64,000 nt of DNA from Actinomycetes bacterium (GTDB lineage Bacteria > Actinomycetota > Acidimicrobiia > Acidimicrobiales > Ilumatobacteraceae). A program made the position numbers and the translations under genes. Shown here in pieces: positions 1 through 9,153 of the stretch; the stretch's first letter is position 1; every line of letters begins with the position of its first letter. The stretch covers positions 1 through 64,000 of the forward strand of contig JANYDH010000003.1 of the NCBI GenBank assembly GCA_025359865.1. The letters run 5' to 3'. Below the pieces are notes generated by a model, which saw only the letters and a list, made by a program, of their open reading frames with translations, was not told the DNA's origin and made no database searches.

Positions 1-301
1 GCCATGCGGCGTATGCGCCGCGGTGCTCTGTCTCGCTCGAGAACGCGTCCTCCTCGCCGAGCCAGCTCGATGGAATCTGCTGGACCACGCGCTCGATCAC
101 ATCGGCGGTGAGGATCGCGCCGATGTTGCTGGAGCCTGGTAAGTCGACGCGACCTTGCCTCGGATGAGGGTCGTGTCGAGTTGTTGTTGCTGGCGCCTGG
201 TAAGTCGACGCGACCTTGGCCGCGGACTTGGACTTGGTCTTGGCGTGGAGGCGGCGGACCGGTGCTCTGGCCGGAGGTCGGGCGGCTGGCCGAGAGATCA
301 T
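1..301 (-). CDS. Partial open frame leaving the left edge, possibly a gene remnant
   Basis: Read on the minus strand from an ATG at 301, a frame of 100 codons stays open to the left edge. The first half is Arg/Lys/Pro/Ala-rich and includes both copies of a 34-bp direct repeat read in different frames, which suggests it is not original coding sequence. The last 40 codons (about 126 to 1) look protein-like, with segments such as AILTADVIERVVQQIPSSWL and a terminal RGAYAAW. This resembles the C-terminus of HipA-like kinase-domain proteins, but the match is from memory and weak. It may be a truncated gene whose 5' part was replaced by repeats, or the start of a gene divergent from the aldehyde dehydrogenase. 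Confidence 0.3.
   Translation of the reverse strand, partial: MISRPAARPPARAPVRRLHAKTKSKSAAKVASTYQAPATTTRHDPHPRQGRVDLPGSSNIGAILTADVIERVVQQIPSSWLGEEDAFSSETEHRGAYAAW
124..218. repeat. 34-bp direct repeat, two copies 61 bp apart
   Basis: Positions 124-157 and 185-218 are identical except for one base and share GGTAAGTCGACGCGACC. The same core in reverse orientation occurs in the repeat array at 51.1-51.5 kb, where a GTCGACTTACATGTCGCCAG-like stretch is its reverse complement with small changes. The two sites therefore look like members of one dispersed repeat family. Confidence 0.75.
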
Positions 302-327
302 GTACCGGATTCGGGTTGAATGGCGAG

Positions 328-1773
328 ATGAGCTTCACCGTTACTCCGCTCGCTGACGTTGCCGACGTGGTCGCCGCCGCCCGCCGCGCTTTCGATTCTG
401 GCGTTACCAAACCCGCCACGTGGAGGGTCTCCACCCTGAAACGCCTGCGAAAGCTGGTCAAACAGCATGAGGATGCGCTGCTGCAGGCCCTCGCGAGCGA
501 CTTCGGTAAACCGCGGTTCGAGGCGTGGGTGACCGAGATTGGATTCGTGCTCGCCGACATCGACCATACGCTCGCTCACCTCGCCAACTGGATGGCACCG
601 GAGAAGGTGGCTACGCCGGTTGCGTTCAAGCCCGGCACATCCACGGTGATCCATGAACCGGTCGGAGTCGTGGCCGTCATCGCACCGTGGAACTATCCGG
701 TCCAACTGCTGCTCCTGCCGATGATCGCGGCAATCGCTGCCGGCAACGCGGTGGTCGGCAAGCCGAGTGAATTGGCACCGGCTGCGTCCGATGCGCTCGC
801 TGCGTTGGTTGCCGACCTTGGCGATCCAGCGGTGTCATTGGTGCTCGGAGGTGTGGCCGAGACGACCGAACTGCTGGCTCAGCGGTTCGATCACATTCTC
901 TACACCGGCAATGGACGTGTGGCCCGCATCGTCATGCGTGCCGCGGCCGAGAACCTGACCCCGGTCACCTTGGAACTGGGCGGCAAGAGCCCGGCCATCG
1001 TGAGCCGCAACGCCAACATCGATGTTGCTGCCCGCCGCATCGCCTGGGGCAAGTTCGTCAACGCTGGCCAGACCTGCATTGCGCCCGACTACGTGTTGGT
1101 GGAACGTCAGGTGCACGACCAGTTCGTCACCGCGCTCGGCAAGCAGATCACTGCGTTCTACGGTACCGATCCTTCCGCGAGCCCCGACCTCACTCGCATC
1201 GTCAACGATCCGCACTTCCACCGGCTCGAGAAACTGCTCCACAGCGGCACCATCGCCGTTGGCGGGGAGTCCAACGCCGACACGCGCTACATCGCACCCA
1301 CGGTACTCACCGGTATTACTCGTGACGACGCAGTGATGGGCGAGGAGATCTTCGGCCCGATCCTGCCGGTCCTCGCTGTCGATTCACTCGAAGAAGCGGT
1401 GCGGTTCGTCAATGCCGATGACAAGCCGTTGGCGTTGTACAGCTTCAGCGAGAGTGACGACGACAACGAGATGGTGTTGTCAGGTGCCACCAGCGGAGGT
1501 GCCTGTGTGAACGGCACGCTGCTTCACATCAGCAATCCGAACCTGCCCTTTGGTGGCGTCGGCGAGAGCGGCATGGGCGCGTACCACGGCCAGTTCGGAT
1601 TCGAGACGTTCAGTCACCGCCGAGGCGTGCACGTGCGTAGCACCAAGATCGACCCCGCGATGATGTATCCGCCCTACACGAAGCGCAAGGAGACCTTGGT
1701 CCGCAAGGCGATGACCCTGCCTGATCCGCGCGACGTGTGGACGAAACTGCGCGGCAAACTCCGCCGCGACTGA
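328..1773 (+). CDS. Aldehyde dehydrogenase, ALDH3-like
   Basis: NAD(P)-dependent oxidation of an aldehyde to a carboxylic acid; the substrate cannot be told from sequence. The 481-residue protein has the Rossmann-fold entry APWNYPVQL, the general-base Glu near residue 216 in TLELGGKSP, the catalytic Cys near residue 250 in NAGQTCIAPDYV, and the class-3 C-terminal motif PFGGVGESGMGAYHGQFGF. Length and the end pattern fit the ALDH3 (fatty/aromatic aldehyde) group. The frame is open upstream to 181, but that extension is Trp/Arg/Gly-rich and runs through the 34-bp repeat, so the ATG at 328 is chosen. No clear ribosome binding site precedes it. It stands alone, with a secreted-protein gene about 100 bp downstream. 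Confidence 0.9.
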   Translation: MSFTVTPLADVADVVAAARRAFDSGVTKPATWRVSTLKRLRKLVKQHEDALLQALASDFGKPRFEAWVTEIGFVLADIDHTLAHLANWMAPEKVATPVAFKPGTSTVIHEPVGVVAVIAPWNYPVQLLLLPMIAAIAAGNAVVGKPSELAPAASDALAALVADLGDPAVSLVLGGVAETTELLAQRFDHILYTGNGRVARIVMRAAAENLTPVTLELGGKSPAIVSRNANIDVAARRIAWGKFVNAGQTCIAPDYVLVERQVHDQFVTALGKQITAFYGTDPSASPDLTRIVNDPHFHRLEKLLHSGTIAVGGESNADTRYIAPTVLTGITRDDAVMGEEIFGPILPVLAVDSLEEAVRFVNADDKPLALYSFSESDDDNEMVLSGATSGGACVNGTLLHISNPNLPFGGVGESGMGAYHGQFGFETFSHRRGVHVRSTKIDPAMMYPPYTKRKETLVRKAMTLPDPRDVWTKLRGKLRRD

Positions 1774-1875
1774 TCACACAACCCTCACATCGCCAGAAGA
1801 ACTGGCTCACATTCATGTCGCATCGTGTGACCCAACGACGCAGCACCCGCTGCGCACAACACACGGAGCAACGAC

Positions 1876-2352
1876 ATGAACAGCATCACCAAGAAGGTAC
1901 TTACCGCCGCCGCAGTGACCATCGCTGCCGTCGGTTTCGCAGCACCGGCGTTCGCAGCTACCTCTGCAGGAAGCGAGAGCGGCGCGGGCACCGGCACGCT
2001 GACAGCAGCCGGTAGCGGCGCTGCAGTGATCGCCGGCGATGTCGATTCGATGGTCGTCTCCGGCATGGGGACGCTCGTCGTCATCGATCATGGGGGTGAC
2101 GCGGTCGTCCACGTGGCCGGCCACGGAGCGAAACGCACCGTCGGCAACGTCACGACCTACAGCGGGTACAACGGTCGGGCCACGATCACCGGGAGCGACG
2201 TCACGGTGAAGTTGGCCGGTGTGGACGTACACCTGCTCGTGAGTGGCGAGGGCAGTTTCACCTTGCGCGGTCATGGTGCATATGACACTCAGCCCGGTGT
2301 TGCCGGCGGTGAGGGCATCTGGACCAACCCCGGCGCAACTGGTTCTCTCTGA
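1876..2352 (+). CDS. Small secreted protein of unknown function
   Basis: A 158-residue protein with a clear Sec signal peptide: Lys at residues 6-7, a hydrophobic core at about 8-22 and an AFA-A cleavage site near residue 28. The mature part is rich in Gly, Ala, Val, Thr and Ser and alternates polar and hydrophobic residues, as expected for a beta-rich extracellular protein. It has no cysteine and no recognised catalytic motif. A GGAG seven bases before the ATG supports the start. It is monocistronic: its 5' neighbour is the aldehyde dehydrogenase and its 3' neighbour, engB, converges on it. No family assigned. Confidence 0.75.
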   Translation: MNSITKKVLTAAAVTIAAVGFAAPAFAATSAGSESGAGTGTLTAAGSGAAVIAGDVDSMVVSGMGTLVVIDHGGDAVVHVAGHGAKRTVGNVTTYSGYNGRATITGSDVTVKLAGVDVHLLVSGEGSFTLRGHGAYDTQPGVAGGEGIWTNPGATGSL

Positions 2353-2400
2353 GGTCGGCGGCATCGACCCGCAACACTTCGTCCGACTCGTCAAGATCTC

Positions 2401-2439
2401 GGCCGTCCAGCCCGTCGCGCCCGCCCGGACTGGACGGCC
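2401..2439. terminator. Hairpin between convergent genes
   Basis: GGCCGTCCAG (2401-2410) and CTGGACGGCC (2430-2439) form a 10-bp perfect stem with a 19-base loop. It lies between the secreted-protein gene and engB, which converge. No T-tract follows on either side, so termination is inferred from position only. Confidence 0.4.
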
Positions 2440-2504
2440 GTGAGGCGCGTTCGTGTGTGATCGAGAGGGTCAGCGGGTCGGGCGAAACAGCGGCAGGCAG
2501 AGAG

Positions 2505-3092
2505 TCAGACCTTGAGCAGGTCGAGCAGGTGGCCGCGCAGTCGGTCGATACCGGTGCCCTTCGACGCACTGGCCCAGAACACATCGCGCTCTTCCAACAT
2601 GCACGCCCGAGCCACCTGTTGCTGGCGACCGGCCAGTTTCGACGGACGAACCTTGTCGGCCTTGGTGGCCACGATGAGGTACGGGATCTCGTTTTCCTGG
2701 ACCCAGTTCAGCATTTGCAGATCGAGCTTGGTGGGACCGATCTCACCGTCGACAAGCAAGAGCAAGACGACGAGAGCTTCGCGGCCGAGCAGATAGCTCT
2801 CGATCATCGGGCCCCATTTCGCCTTCTCGCGAGTGGGGACGGCAGCGAAGCCGTATCCCGGCAGGTCGACGACGGTGGCGCCGTTCGGGAGGGTGAACAG
2901 GTTGATCAGTTGTGTGCGGCCCGGCGTTTTCGACACCCGGGCAAGTTGCTTGCGGTTGGCGACAGCGTTGATGAGCGACGATTTGCCGACGTTCGATCGA
3001 CCGACGAACGCCACCTCGACCGGGGAGTCGGGCAGGTCGCTCAACCGGGTGCCCGACATCACGAAGGTCAGTTGCAGCGGCGGAACGGACAT
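2505..3092 (-). CDS. engB: Ribosome biogenesis GTPase EngB (YsxC/YihA)
   Basis: GTP-binding protein needed for late assembly of the large ribosomal subunit in the families studied. All G motifs are visible in the 195 residues: G1 GRSNVGKS at 31-38, the G2 Thr in PGRTQ near 60, G3 DLPG at 76-79 followed by the EngB-typical YGFA, G4 TKAD at 143-146, and G5 SASKG near the C-terminus. Length matches the family. It is transcribed alone, convergent with the secreted-protein gene and in the same direction as the EAL-HDOD gene upstream, from which it is separated by 84 bp. Confidence 0.95.
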   Translation of the reverse strand: MSVPPLQLTFVMSGTRLSDLPDSPVEVAFVGRSNVGKSSLINAVANRKQLARVSKTPGRTQLINLFTLPNGATVVDLPGYGFAAVPTREKAKWGPMIESYLLGREALVVLLLLVDGEIGPTKLDLQMLNWVQENEIPYLIVATKADKVRPSKLAGRQQQVARACMLEERDVFWASASKGTGIDRLRGHLLDLLKV

Positions 3093-3176
3093 GGTCCACA
3101 GGCTACGAGCACAGCGCCGATCGCCCTCGACACGGTCGGCCGGAGTGTCAGCTGAAGTCTGCCAGTAGGGGGAGTG

Positions 3177-4406
3177 TCAGGCACCGGTGATCTGTTGGAG
3201 GAACTCGCTGGCCCACATTGCCGAATCGCCGAAGGCCAGCCGGAACTCCTCCAACTGGCCTGGACACAGGCGCTCAAGGGTGTCGAGGTCGCCGTCTTCG
3301 TACGCACGGATCGCCGTGAGCACCTCACCAAGTGGTCCCGCTCCGTCGCGCAGCGCTCCCTCGACGGATGCCGACAGCGGTAGGTCGTCGAGTAACTCCT
3401 CCATCGTTGCGTGGAACAACGCGTCGATCACCGAGAGCAGTCCGACGGTAAACGCGCTACCGCCCAGATCGGGTGGGCGGATGAGTAAGCGGGCCATCCG
3501 GGCGCGCGTGACGGCGAGTAACACGAGTTCCTCGCTCGTGCTCGAGTTCGCGGCGAGCGTGAGCAGCGTGGCCAACTGACGAACCTTGTCGATCCCGAGT
3601 AAGACGATGCCGTGGTGGACTGATTCGACGCGCGACCTGAGCCCGCTGAGACCCGAGTTGACCAACGTCAACAGCCGATACGCGAGTGTCGGGTCGGCAT
3701 TGATCAATTCTTCCAATCGAGCAAGTTTGATGTTGGGACGCTGCACCTCGACGAGCAATGCCACAGCGGCGGCAGAATTGACCGGCCGGGACCTTCGCTG
3801 TAACACTTCTGGCCGGGCGAAGAAGTAGCCCTGAAACAAATCGAAGCCCAGCGACAGGCAGTTCCGGAACTGTTGATGATCTTCGACCTTCTCCGCGAGC
3901 AGCTTCGCTTTCGGAGCACGGGCGCGCAGATCGTTGACCAGTTGGCGGAGCTTGTCGATGGGCACCTCGGGTAGATCGACCTTCACGACGATGATTCGCT
4001 GCAGCACCGCCGGCGGGGGAAGTTGCTCGACGGTGCAGACATCGTCCAACGCGAACCGGTAGCCCGCCCGGTGAGCTGCGAGCACTGCGGCGACCATGGC
4101 GTCGTCGTAGGTCACATCCTCCAGTAGTTCGAGTACCACCTTCGACGAGGGCAGCACGTCATGAATGCCCGAGTGCAACAACTCGGCACCCACGTTGATG
4201 AACACTCGGCGGCCGTTGGCCACGTGATCGATTCCCCACTCCAGCACGGCGCGTTCGATGACGGTGCGGGAAGCGTCGGTGGGATTGCTGAAGAACGCCT
4301 CGTTGCGCTGCGACTCGCTGCGATACAGCAACTCGTAACCGAATGTGTGGCTACGGCGATCCAGGATCGGCTGTCGACCGAGGTACACGCGGTGCTGCGC
4401 TGGCAC
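3177..4406 (-). CDS. EAL-HDOD (YuxH-type) signalling protein
   Basis: Two-domain protein of about 409 residues. The N-terminal EAL-like domain starts at VYLGRQPILDR and contains GYELLYR in place of the strict EAL signature, LDDVCTVEQ and LLAEKVE; the C-terminal half is a HDOD domain (VNSAAAVALLVEVQRP onward, with LLGIDKVRQLATLLTL). Proteins of this layout are regulatory and often bind rather than hydrolyse cyclic-di-GMP; activity here is unproven. The open frame extends 88 codons further upstream, but that part is Gly-rich and lies on the repeat-bearing 3' end of the neighbouring membrane-protein gene. GTG codons at 4463, 4439 and 4406 are all possible; the last sits just before the conserved domain and has a distant GGAG. 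Confidence 0.8.
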   Translation of the reverse strand: MPAQHRVYLGRQPILDRRSHTFGYELLYRSESQRNEAFFSNPTDASRTVIERAVLEWGIDHVANGRRVFINVGAELLHSGIHDVLPSSKVVLELLEDVTYDDAMVAAVLAAHRAGYRFALDDVCTVEQLPPPAVLQRIIVVKVDLPEVPIDKLRQLVNDLRARAPKAKLLAEKVEDHQQFRNCLSLGFDLFQGYFFARPEVLQRRSRPVNSAAAVALLVEVQRPNIKLARLEELINADPTLAYRLLTLVNSGLSGLRSRVESVHHGIVLLGIDKVRQLATLLTLAANSSTSEELVLLAVTRARMARLLIRPPDLGGSAFTVGLLSVIDALFHATMEELLDDLPLSASVEGALRDGAGPLGEVLTAIRAYEDGDLDTLERLCPGQLEEFRLAFGDSAMWASEFLQQITGA

Positions 4407-4519
4407 GTCGCATGTGAGATCTCCGCCGAGCCTGGCCACGGTGCTGACAGTGCAGAGGGACACCCCTAAGCGCACTGATGCATCTGCACTAATCCGCCGT
4501 GAGTAGTTCAAAGCGCAAG

Positions 4520-6700
4520 TCAGAGCAGGCGGGTGCAGCTGAGCGCCGGCGGGGTTGGCGCCGATTCGATCACCCAGCCGTGTTGTACCACCGAAACCAC
4601 CGCCGAAACCACCGCCGGAACCACCACCGGAACCACCACCGGAACCACTACGACTGGAAACGTTGCCCAATCGGCGTCACGTTGCGACATGGCCACCTCG
4701 AACCACAGCCGCCCGTTCACCTCGACGGCGTACACGCCCTTTTCGGTGAGTGCCCGGACGTTGACGCTGACAGGGTCATCCGCCGGTGCGGTCAGAGCCT
4801 CGGTATATGCAACTCCGTCCGGGTCGCGTCGCCCGAGGCTGTATCGCCGACCACCGAGGGGTTGCAGGAACAATGTGCTGTCGGTCATCCCCGTGAACGT
4901 CGCAAGTGGAATCTCGGGCATTGCTTGCCGGAGGAAAGGTTGCGGATCGACGAGGTCGAGCGTGAGTGCGACCTCACGAATCTCGACCGGCACCCAGGGG
5001 TTCAACGGTTCTCCGGTGCCAACGAAGAGCGCCGCGCAGTCGCCCACGATTTGCAGGCGGTCGGCGGGACCGGTTGGCGGAAGACTGTCGGACTGGCGGA
5101 CGTATGCATCGAGTGGATTACCGGCGAAGTTGCTGATCTTGTCCTGCAGCACCACGTAGTTGCGCAGCATCGAGCCCGGGTTGGCGATGTAGGTCTGCTG
5201 AATCGCGAACGCCGAGTTGGCTGCCAACCCGTACGCGAGGCCGGCGGCCAGCAGCGCGATGTACGTGCCTCGGCTGCGCTTGCTCGAGCCGGCAAACCGC
5301 GAGGTTGCGACCGTCACGCCGACTGCTGCCGCAACGATGAGGAACGGCATGAACTCGGACGTGTAGCGATAGGCGATGTAGCCGTAGAACATGATGCCGC
5401 CGGTGATGGCGACAGCACCGATGAGCGGGATACGCAACAGACGCAGTGCAGCCGAGGCTCCCCGGCGGAACGTTGCGACCGTTCCCGCGATCGCCAACCC
5501 GACCAGTAGGGGCGCGGAGGCGGTGATACTGCTCGTGCGGTACGTCTGGTCGAGGAAGCCGCCGCCGTAGCTCCGGGCCACGTTGGCTGGCAGCGTGATG
5601 AACGGGAATGTGCTGACGAACCGCACACCGTTTGGGCGTAGATAGTTGATGCTCGTACTCCAGAACAGGTTCGGTGACACCAGATCGCCACCGTTGGCGG
5701 CCATCGCGGCCCGCCGATGCGGGTTGACCTTGGTCCATTCCTGGTCTTGCAGGGGGAACATGAACGGATGGCGAAACTTCGCCCAGTTGATCGCGATGCC
5801 GATCGCTAGCGGGACAGCTCCTGCGATTCCGAGTCGCCACGCCCACTGCCTGTGGTTGCGCCGCTGCTTTGAAACCAGGAACCAGACTGCTGTGCCGAGC
5901 AACGTAAGTGCACAGGCCCACCCGCTCGTGGTGCGGCACAAGATGGCGCCGAGTGTGAAACCTCCAGTCGCCGCGATTCTCCGGCCCGACGGCTGTTCCA
6001 ACACCCCGATCAGCGAGTGGAACGCGCCGAGCGCCAGCGCGATTGCCCAGGCGTATACCTCGTGGTATACCCATGGGAGCGCTCCGAGGAACAAAATCAC
6101 CGACCCGCACAGCACTGAAGCCTGCACCAGCGCAGCCGCAACGAGTTCGGTTCGAGAGAGCGGGGCGCTGCCGCGGATGATCACACGGACCCGCCACAGC
6201 AGCATGCCCAACACCACAGCGGTGACGATCCATGCGAGCAGCATCGAGATGGCGGTGAACTTGTTGTCGAATCGGTTCGTGAACAGGAACACGGGAATCC
6301 GCAACAGCGCAGGCCCAGGCGGGAAGTACGTGAATTCGCGGCCATGGATGATGAACCCCTCGATGGAGAGCGACCTGAGCGGTACGTCGAGGTGACCATG
6401 CATGAGCGCGCGGGCTTGTAGATCGAAGAAGTTCGAAAAGGCGCCGCTGGTCAGCGCCTTGCGAAGCGGGCGAAGTTCGAAGTTCCACAAGATGCCGAGG
6501 TAGGGCACCAGTGAGCACAGCGTGACGATGCTGATGCCCCGTGTGAATCGCCGGCGTGAGTCGGTCGAATCGTCGTGATCGGCACGACGGTCCGCCATCG
6601 CGCCGCTGTCGGTGTGCGTGTCGGTGGGCGCGTCGTTCTCGGGAAAAGGGTCAGCCGCGATGGTCTCTGACGGCGACTCGACGCCGATCGTTTCGATCAT
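4520..6700 (-). CDS. Polytopic membrane protein, GT-C glycosyltransferase-like, with C-terminal GDC module
   Basis: A 726-residue protein with a charged cytoplasmic N-terminus (about 1-50), then 10 or more hydrophobic segments up to about residue 515 and an extracytoplasmic C-terminal domain. The early loop with GREFTYFPPGPALLRIPV resembles the first lumenal loop of GT-C glycosyltransferases or mannosyltransferase-like proteins, so transfer of a sugar from a lipid carrier is likely but inferred. The C-terminal domain opens with LQIVGDCAALFVGTGEPLNP, a module that recurs three times in the divergent acyltransferase at 9154. The last 40 residues are a Val/Pro repeat coded by tandem 12-bp units. 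It is the last gene of a three-gene operon, starting three bases after the GT2-methyltransferase stop. Confidence 0.75.
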   Translation of the reverse strand: MIETIGVESPSETIAADPFPENDAPTDTHTDSGAMADRRADHDDSTDSRRRFTRGISIVTLCSLVPYLGILWNFELRPLRKALTSGAFSNFFDLQARALMHGHLDVPLRSLSIEGFIIHGREFTYFPPGPALLRIPVFLFTNRFDNKFTAISMLLAWIVTAVVLGMLLWRVRVIIRGSAPLSRTELVAAALVQASVLCGSVILFLGALPWVYHEVYAWAIALALGAFHSLIGVLEQPSGRRIAATGGFTLGAILCRTTSGWACALTLLGTAVWFLVSKQRRNHRQWAWRLGIAGAVPLAIGIAINWAKFRHPFMFPLQDQEWTKVNPHRRAAMAANGGDLVSPNLFWSTSINYLRPNGVRFVSTFPFITLPANVARSYGGGFLDQTYRTSSITASAPLLVGLAIAGTVATFRRGASAALRLLRIPLIGAVAITGGIMFYGYIAYRYTSEFMPFLIVAAAVGVTVATSRFAGSSKRSRGTYIALLAAGLAYGLAANSAFAIQQTYIANPGSMLRNYVVLQDKISNFAGNPLDAYVRQSDSLPPTGPADRLQIVGDCAALFVGTGEPLNPWVPVEIREVALTLDLVDPQPFLRQAMPEIPLATFTGMTDSTLFLQPLGGRRYSLGRRDPDGVAYTEALTAPADDPVSVNVRALTEKGVYAVEVNGRLWFEVAMSQRDADWATFPVVVVPVVVPVVVPAVVSAVVSVVQHGWVIESAPTPPALSCTRLL
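4587..4649. repeat. 12-bp tandem repeat at the 3' end of the membrane-protein gene
   Basis: About five degenerate units of ACCACCACCGGA lie inside the 3' end of the membrane-protein gene and code for its VVVP-type tail. On the other strand they read as Gly/Ser and falsely extend the EAL-HDOD frame. Confidence 0.8.
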
Positions 6701-6703
6701 GGC

Positions 6704-8137
6704 TCAGTCCTGGACCAACTCGTACACGAACTGCAGACCGAACAGTGTCGGCCACAATCGTACGCCGAGCCGATCGAGCGCGGCTAGCGGGCGGATGAGT
6801 TGCTCGAGCTGTGCTCCGCCCCAGTCCATGTGGCGCACGGGCAATCCGGCGACCGACCGACGACGAACCTGCCAGCCTTGGGTTGCTGCCAGACGCTCGA
6901 AACTGCGCCGGGTGAAGAACCTGACGTTGTGGTGGTCGAGGATGCCACGCCGGTCGTACCCGAACAGACCGAGCGCCGTGCGCAGCCGCGGATACCAATG
7001 GGAGAAGTTGGGAACACCGACGAGGCAGGAGCCGCCAGGCGTCAGTACTCGCCTGACTTCCTGGAACAGTGCTGCGGGGTCGCGGAGCCTGGTGATGGCA
7101 TCGGCGACGATGACGATGTCGAAACCGTCACCCACCTCTGCCGGAACGCCGCTGTCCCCCGATGCCTCGACGAACTCGTGCAGCCGTTGACCGACCTTGT
7201 CGTGCTTGACGTTGTCGATGCCGATCACGTAGCAACCCATGTTGCGGAGCAAGCCGCCGAATTGGCCGTCGCCACACCCGACGAGCAGCACTCGGCTGGC
7301 GGAGTGTGACTGCATCCACTGATGCAAGGTGCCGTACAGCGAGTCGGGCGACACGCGGACGTACGACTCGAGATGGATCTCCGCCGGCTCGCTGTTGCCG
7401 AAGCCCAACTTGCGAAGGCGGTAGCGCGTGACATCGCGGACGACGTCGAATGCGTACTTCATCCCATTGACATGGCAGATCTCGTCGCCGTAGTACGTGG
7501 GGATCGGCACTTCGCAGATCGTCTTGCCGGCTTCGTGGAGTTGCAGGATGATCTCGGTGTCGAAGTCGAACACGTCGGAGTTGTGCTCGAACGCGATGTC
7601 GCGCAGTGCATCGACTCGGTACGCGCGGTATCCGCTATGCCACTCGGTGAGGTGCATCCCCGCAAGTAGGTTCTCGTAGCGGCTGAGGATCTTGTTACCG
7701 ACGTACTTGTACGGCGGCATGCCGCCCTGGAGTGCAGCGCCGCGGTTCATCATCCGCGAGCCGAACACGGCGTCGCACGCGCCGCTCTCCAACGGGGCAA
7801 CGAGTGACTCGATCACCTCCGGTGCGTACTGCCCATCGCCATGCAGCAACACGACAATGTCGAGCTCATGCTCGATCGCCCAGCGGTAGCCCCATTTCTG
7901 GTTGCCGCCGTAGCCAAGGTTCTCCGCGTGACGTACCACGGTGAGCGGCAGGTCGGATGCGGTCTCGTACTCCAGCCCGATGCGGTAGGTGTCGTCCTGG
8001 CTTGCGTCGTCGCAGATCAACACGTGGTCGACCCGGCTTCGAAACGATTCAGGCAGGCGGTCGAGTACCCAAGTGAGCGTGGACTCGGCATTGTAGGCAA
8101 CAACCAGTACGCCGATCCGCGCCCTCGTCGCCCTCAT
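6704..8137 (-). CDS. GT2 glycosyltransferase fused to a SAM-dependent methyltransferase
   Basis: A 477-residue fusion. Residues 8-235 are a family-2 glycosyltransferase of the polyprenyl-phosphate (DPM1/DPG synthase) type: VVAYNAEST, ICDDASQDDT with Asp43/44 for the nucleotide, LLHGDGQYAPE with the metal-binding acidic pair, and the acceptor-side EWHSGYRAYR. Residues from about 280 form a class I methyltransferase with the SAM loop LLVGCGDGQFG and the IVIVADAITRL strand. The likely job is to charge a lipid carrier with a sugar or transfer one to a surface glycan, with methylation by the C-terminal half. The start overlaps the stop of the 2OG oxygenase by four bases (ATGA), so translation is probably coupled. 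Confidence 0.88.
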   Translation of the reverse strand: MRATRARIGVLVVAYNAESTLTWVLDRLPESFRSRVDHVLICDDASQDDTYRIGLEYETASDLPLTVVRHAENLGYGGNQKWGYRWAIEHELDIVVLLHGDGQYAPEVIESLVAPLESGACDAVFGSRMMNRGAALQGGMPPYKYVGNKILSRYENLLAGMHLTEWHSGYRAYRVDALRDIAFEHNSDVFDFDTEIILQLHEAGKTICEVPIPTYYGDEICHVNGMKYAFDVVRDVTRYRLRKLGFGNSEPAEIHLESYVRVSPDSLYGTLHQWMQSHSASRVLLVGCGDGQFGGLLRNMGCYVIGIDNVKHDKVGQRLHEFVEASGDSGVPAEVGDGFDIVIVADAITRLRDPAALFQEVRRVLTPGGSCLVGVPNFSHWYPRLRTALGLFGYDRRGILDHHNVRFFTRRSFERLAATQGWQVRRRSVAGLPVRHMDWGGAQLEQLIRPLAALDRLGVRLWPTLFGLQFVYELVQD

Positions 8138-8973
8138 CGCCGCCGCCGAAGGCGCTGGACGCGTTGTAGCACGCGACTCGCGAAATCATCGGACAGTCCG
8201 AGTCGGCGCTTGGCGACGTCGTAGCCGTGGAGCGCCTGCTTGTCGGCGTAGATGAGCGCCTTGCGCCAACCGTCTTGTGGACGCGCCCGGTAGTTGGTGG
8301 ATCTGACCACGGTGTGGTCACCCTCGGTGAAGTAATACAGAGCCAACGACTTGCGCGAAACCCCCTGCGGAGTGTTGAGCGGTGTGGGGTGACCGTGGAA
8401 CGCGTCGCCGGTGGTGGTGAACATCACGACGCGATTGGCGATCGGGGCCACACGCTCGACGCAGTGGGTCATGTCTTGTGTCCAGAGTTCCAGGTCGCCG
8501 CCATATTCCGCACGCCAGTCATCGTTGAGGTACAGCAACAGGTTGACGCGGCGCTGCCAGTTGCGGTGCACGTGGTGCGCCGTGAAGTCGGCGTGGATGT
8601 TGAGGAATCCGCCGTGGATGGACCGGTGCAGGCCGCCACCGTCGAGCGATGGGTCGGCGAGGAGCCCTTCGATACCCGTGAGTTGTTCGACGAACGCAAT
8701 GAACTCGGGGCTCATGAAATACTGAGCGATCTGCTGCAGGGCAGGGCCCCACGAGTCGATGTTGGGATTGGCGTACTTGCGCTCATTGATGTGGAGGTAG
8801 TTCGTCCACTGTGCACTGTCGAGATCGGGGAACTCGGCGATGGCCTGTGCCAGGACCGATTGACCTAGGACATCGTCCAAGACGATGTGCGGGAACGGTT
8901 CGGCGGCGCGGTATTGATCGCGTAGCGCGGTGGCATCGCCCAATGCGCGACACACGTTGCTCACGTCACTCAC
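8134..8973 (-). CDS. 2-oxoglutarate/Fe(II)-dependent oxygenase
   Basis: Prolyl-4-hydroxylase-like dioxygenase of 279 residues. The iron facial triad is seen as His127 and Asp129 in NIHADF and a distal His near 193 in DAFHGHP; Arg207 in VSRKSLALYYF is placed to bind 2-oxoglutarate. The sequence resembles oxygenases that sit in surface-polysaccharide loci. The GTG start at 8973 is preceded by GGGGGA at good spacing. It is the first gene of the operon running through the GT2-methyltransferase and GT-C-like genes, so its substrate may be a nucleotide sugar, glycan or glycoprotein; that is inference. Confidence 0.85.
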   Translation of the reverse strand: MSDVSNVCRALGDATALRDQYRAAEPFPHIVLDDVLGQSVLAQAIAEFPDLDSAQWTNYLHINERKYANPNIDSWGPALQQIAQYFMSPEFIAFVEQLTGIEGLLADPSLDGGGLHRSIHGGFLNIHADFTAHHVHRNWQRRVNLLLYLNDDWRAEYGGDLELWTQDMTHCVERVAPIANRVVMFTTTGDAFHGHPTPLNTPQGVSRKSLALYYFTEGDHTVVRSTNYRARPQDGWRKALIYADKQALHGYDVAKRRLGLSDDFASRVLQRVQRLRRRR

Positions 8974-9153
8974 GTTGTCCCCCGCATGATTCCCCTAGAC
9001 GTGTCTGGTGCCAGCGTTCTGGCGACCTGAAAACTACAACATGATACGAGCAACCACGAAGACAAGGTGCTCATGGGGTAGGCGCATCCGGTAGCGGTGA
9101 GGACGGGGCGCTAACGTGCGAGTCTCCTCGGATACAAGCAAGGGCACTCGTAG

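Noticed and set aside
181-327. Upstream extension of the aldehyde dehydrogenase
   Set aside because: Starts at TTG, reads through a direct repeat, and has a Trp/Arg/Gly composition unlike the enzyme; the family N-terminus fits the ATG at 328.
4407-4670. Gly/Ser-rich N-terminal extension of the EAL-HDOD protein
   Set aside because: It lies over the 3' end of the next gene and is the other-strand reading of a tandem repeat.
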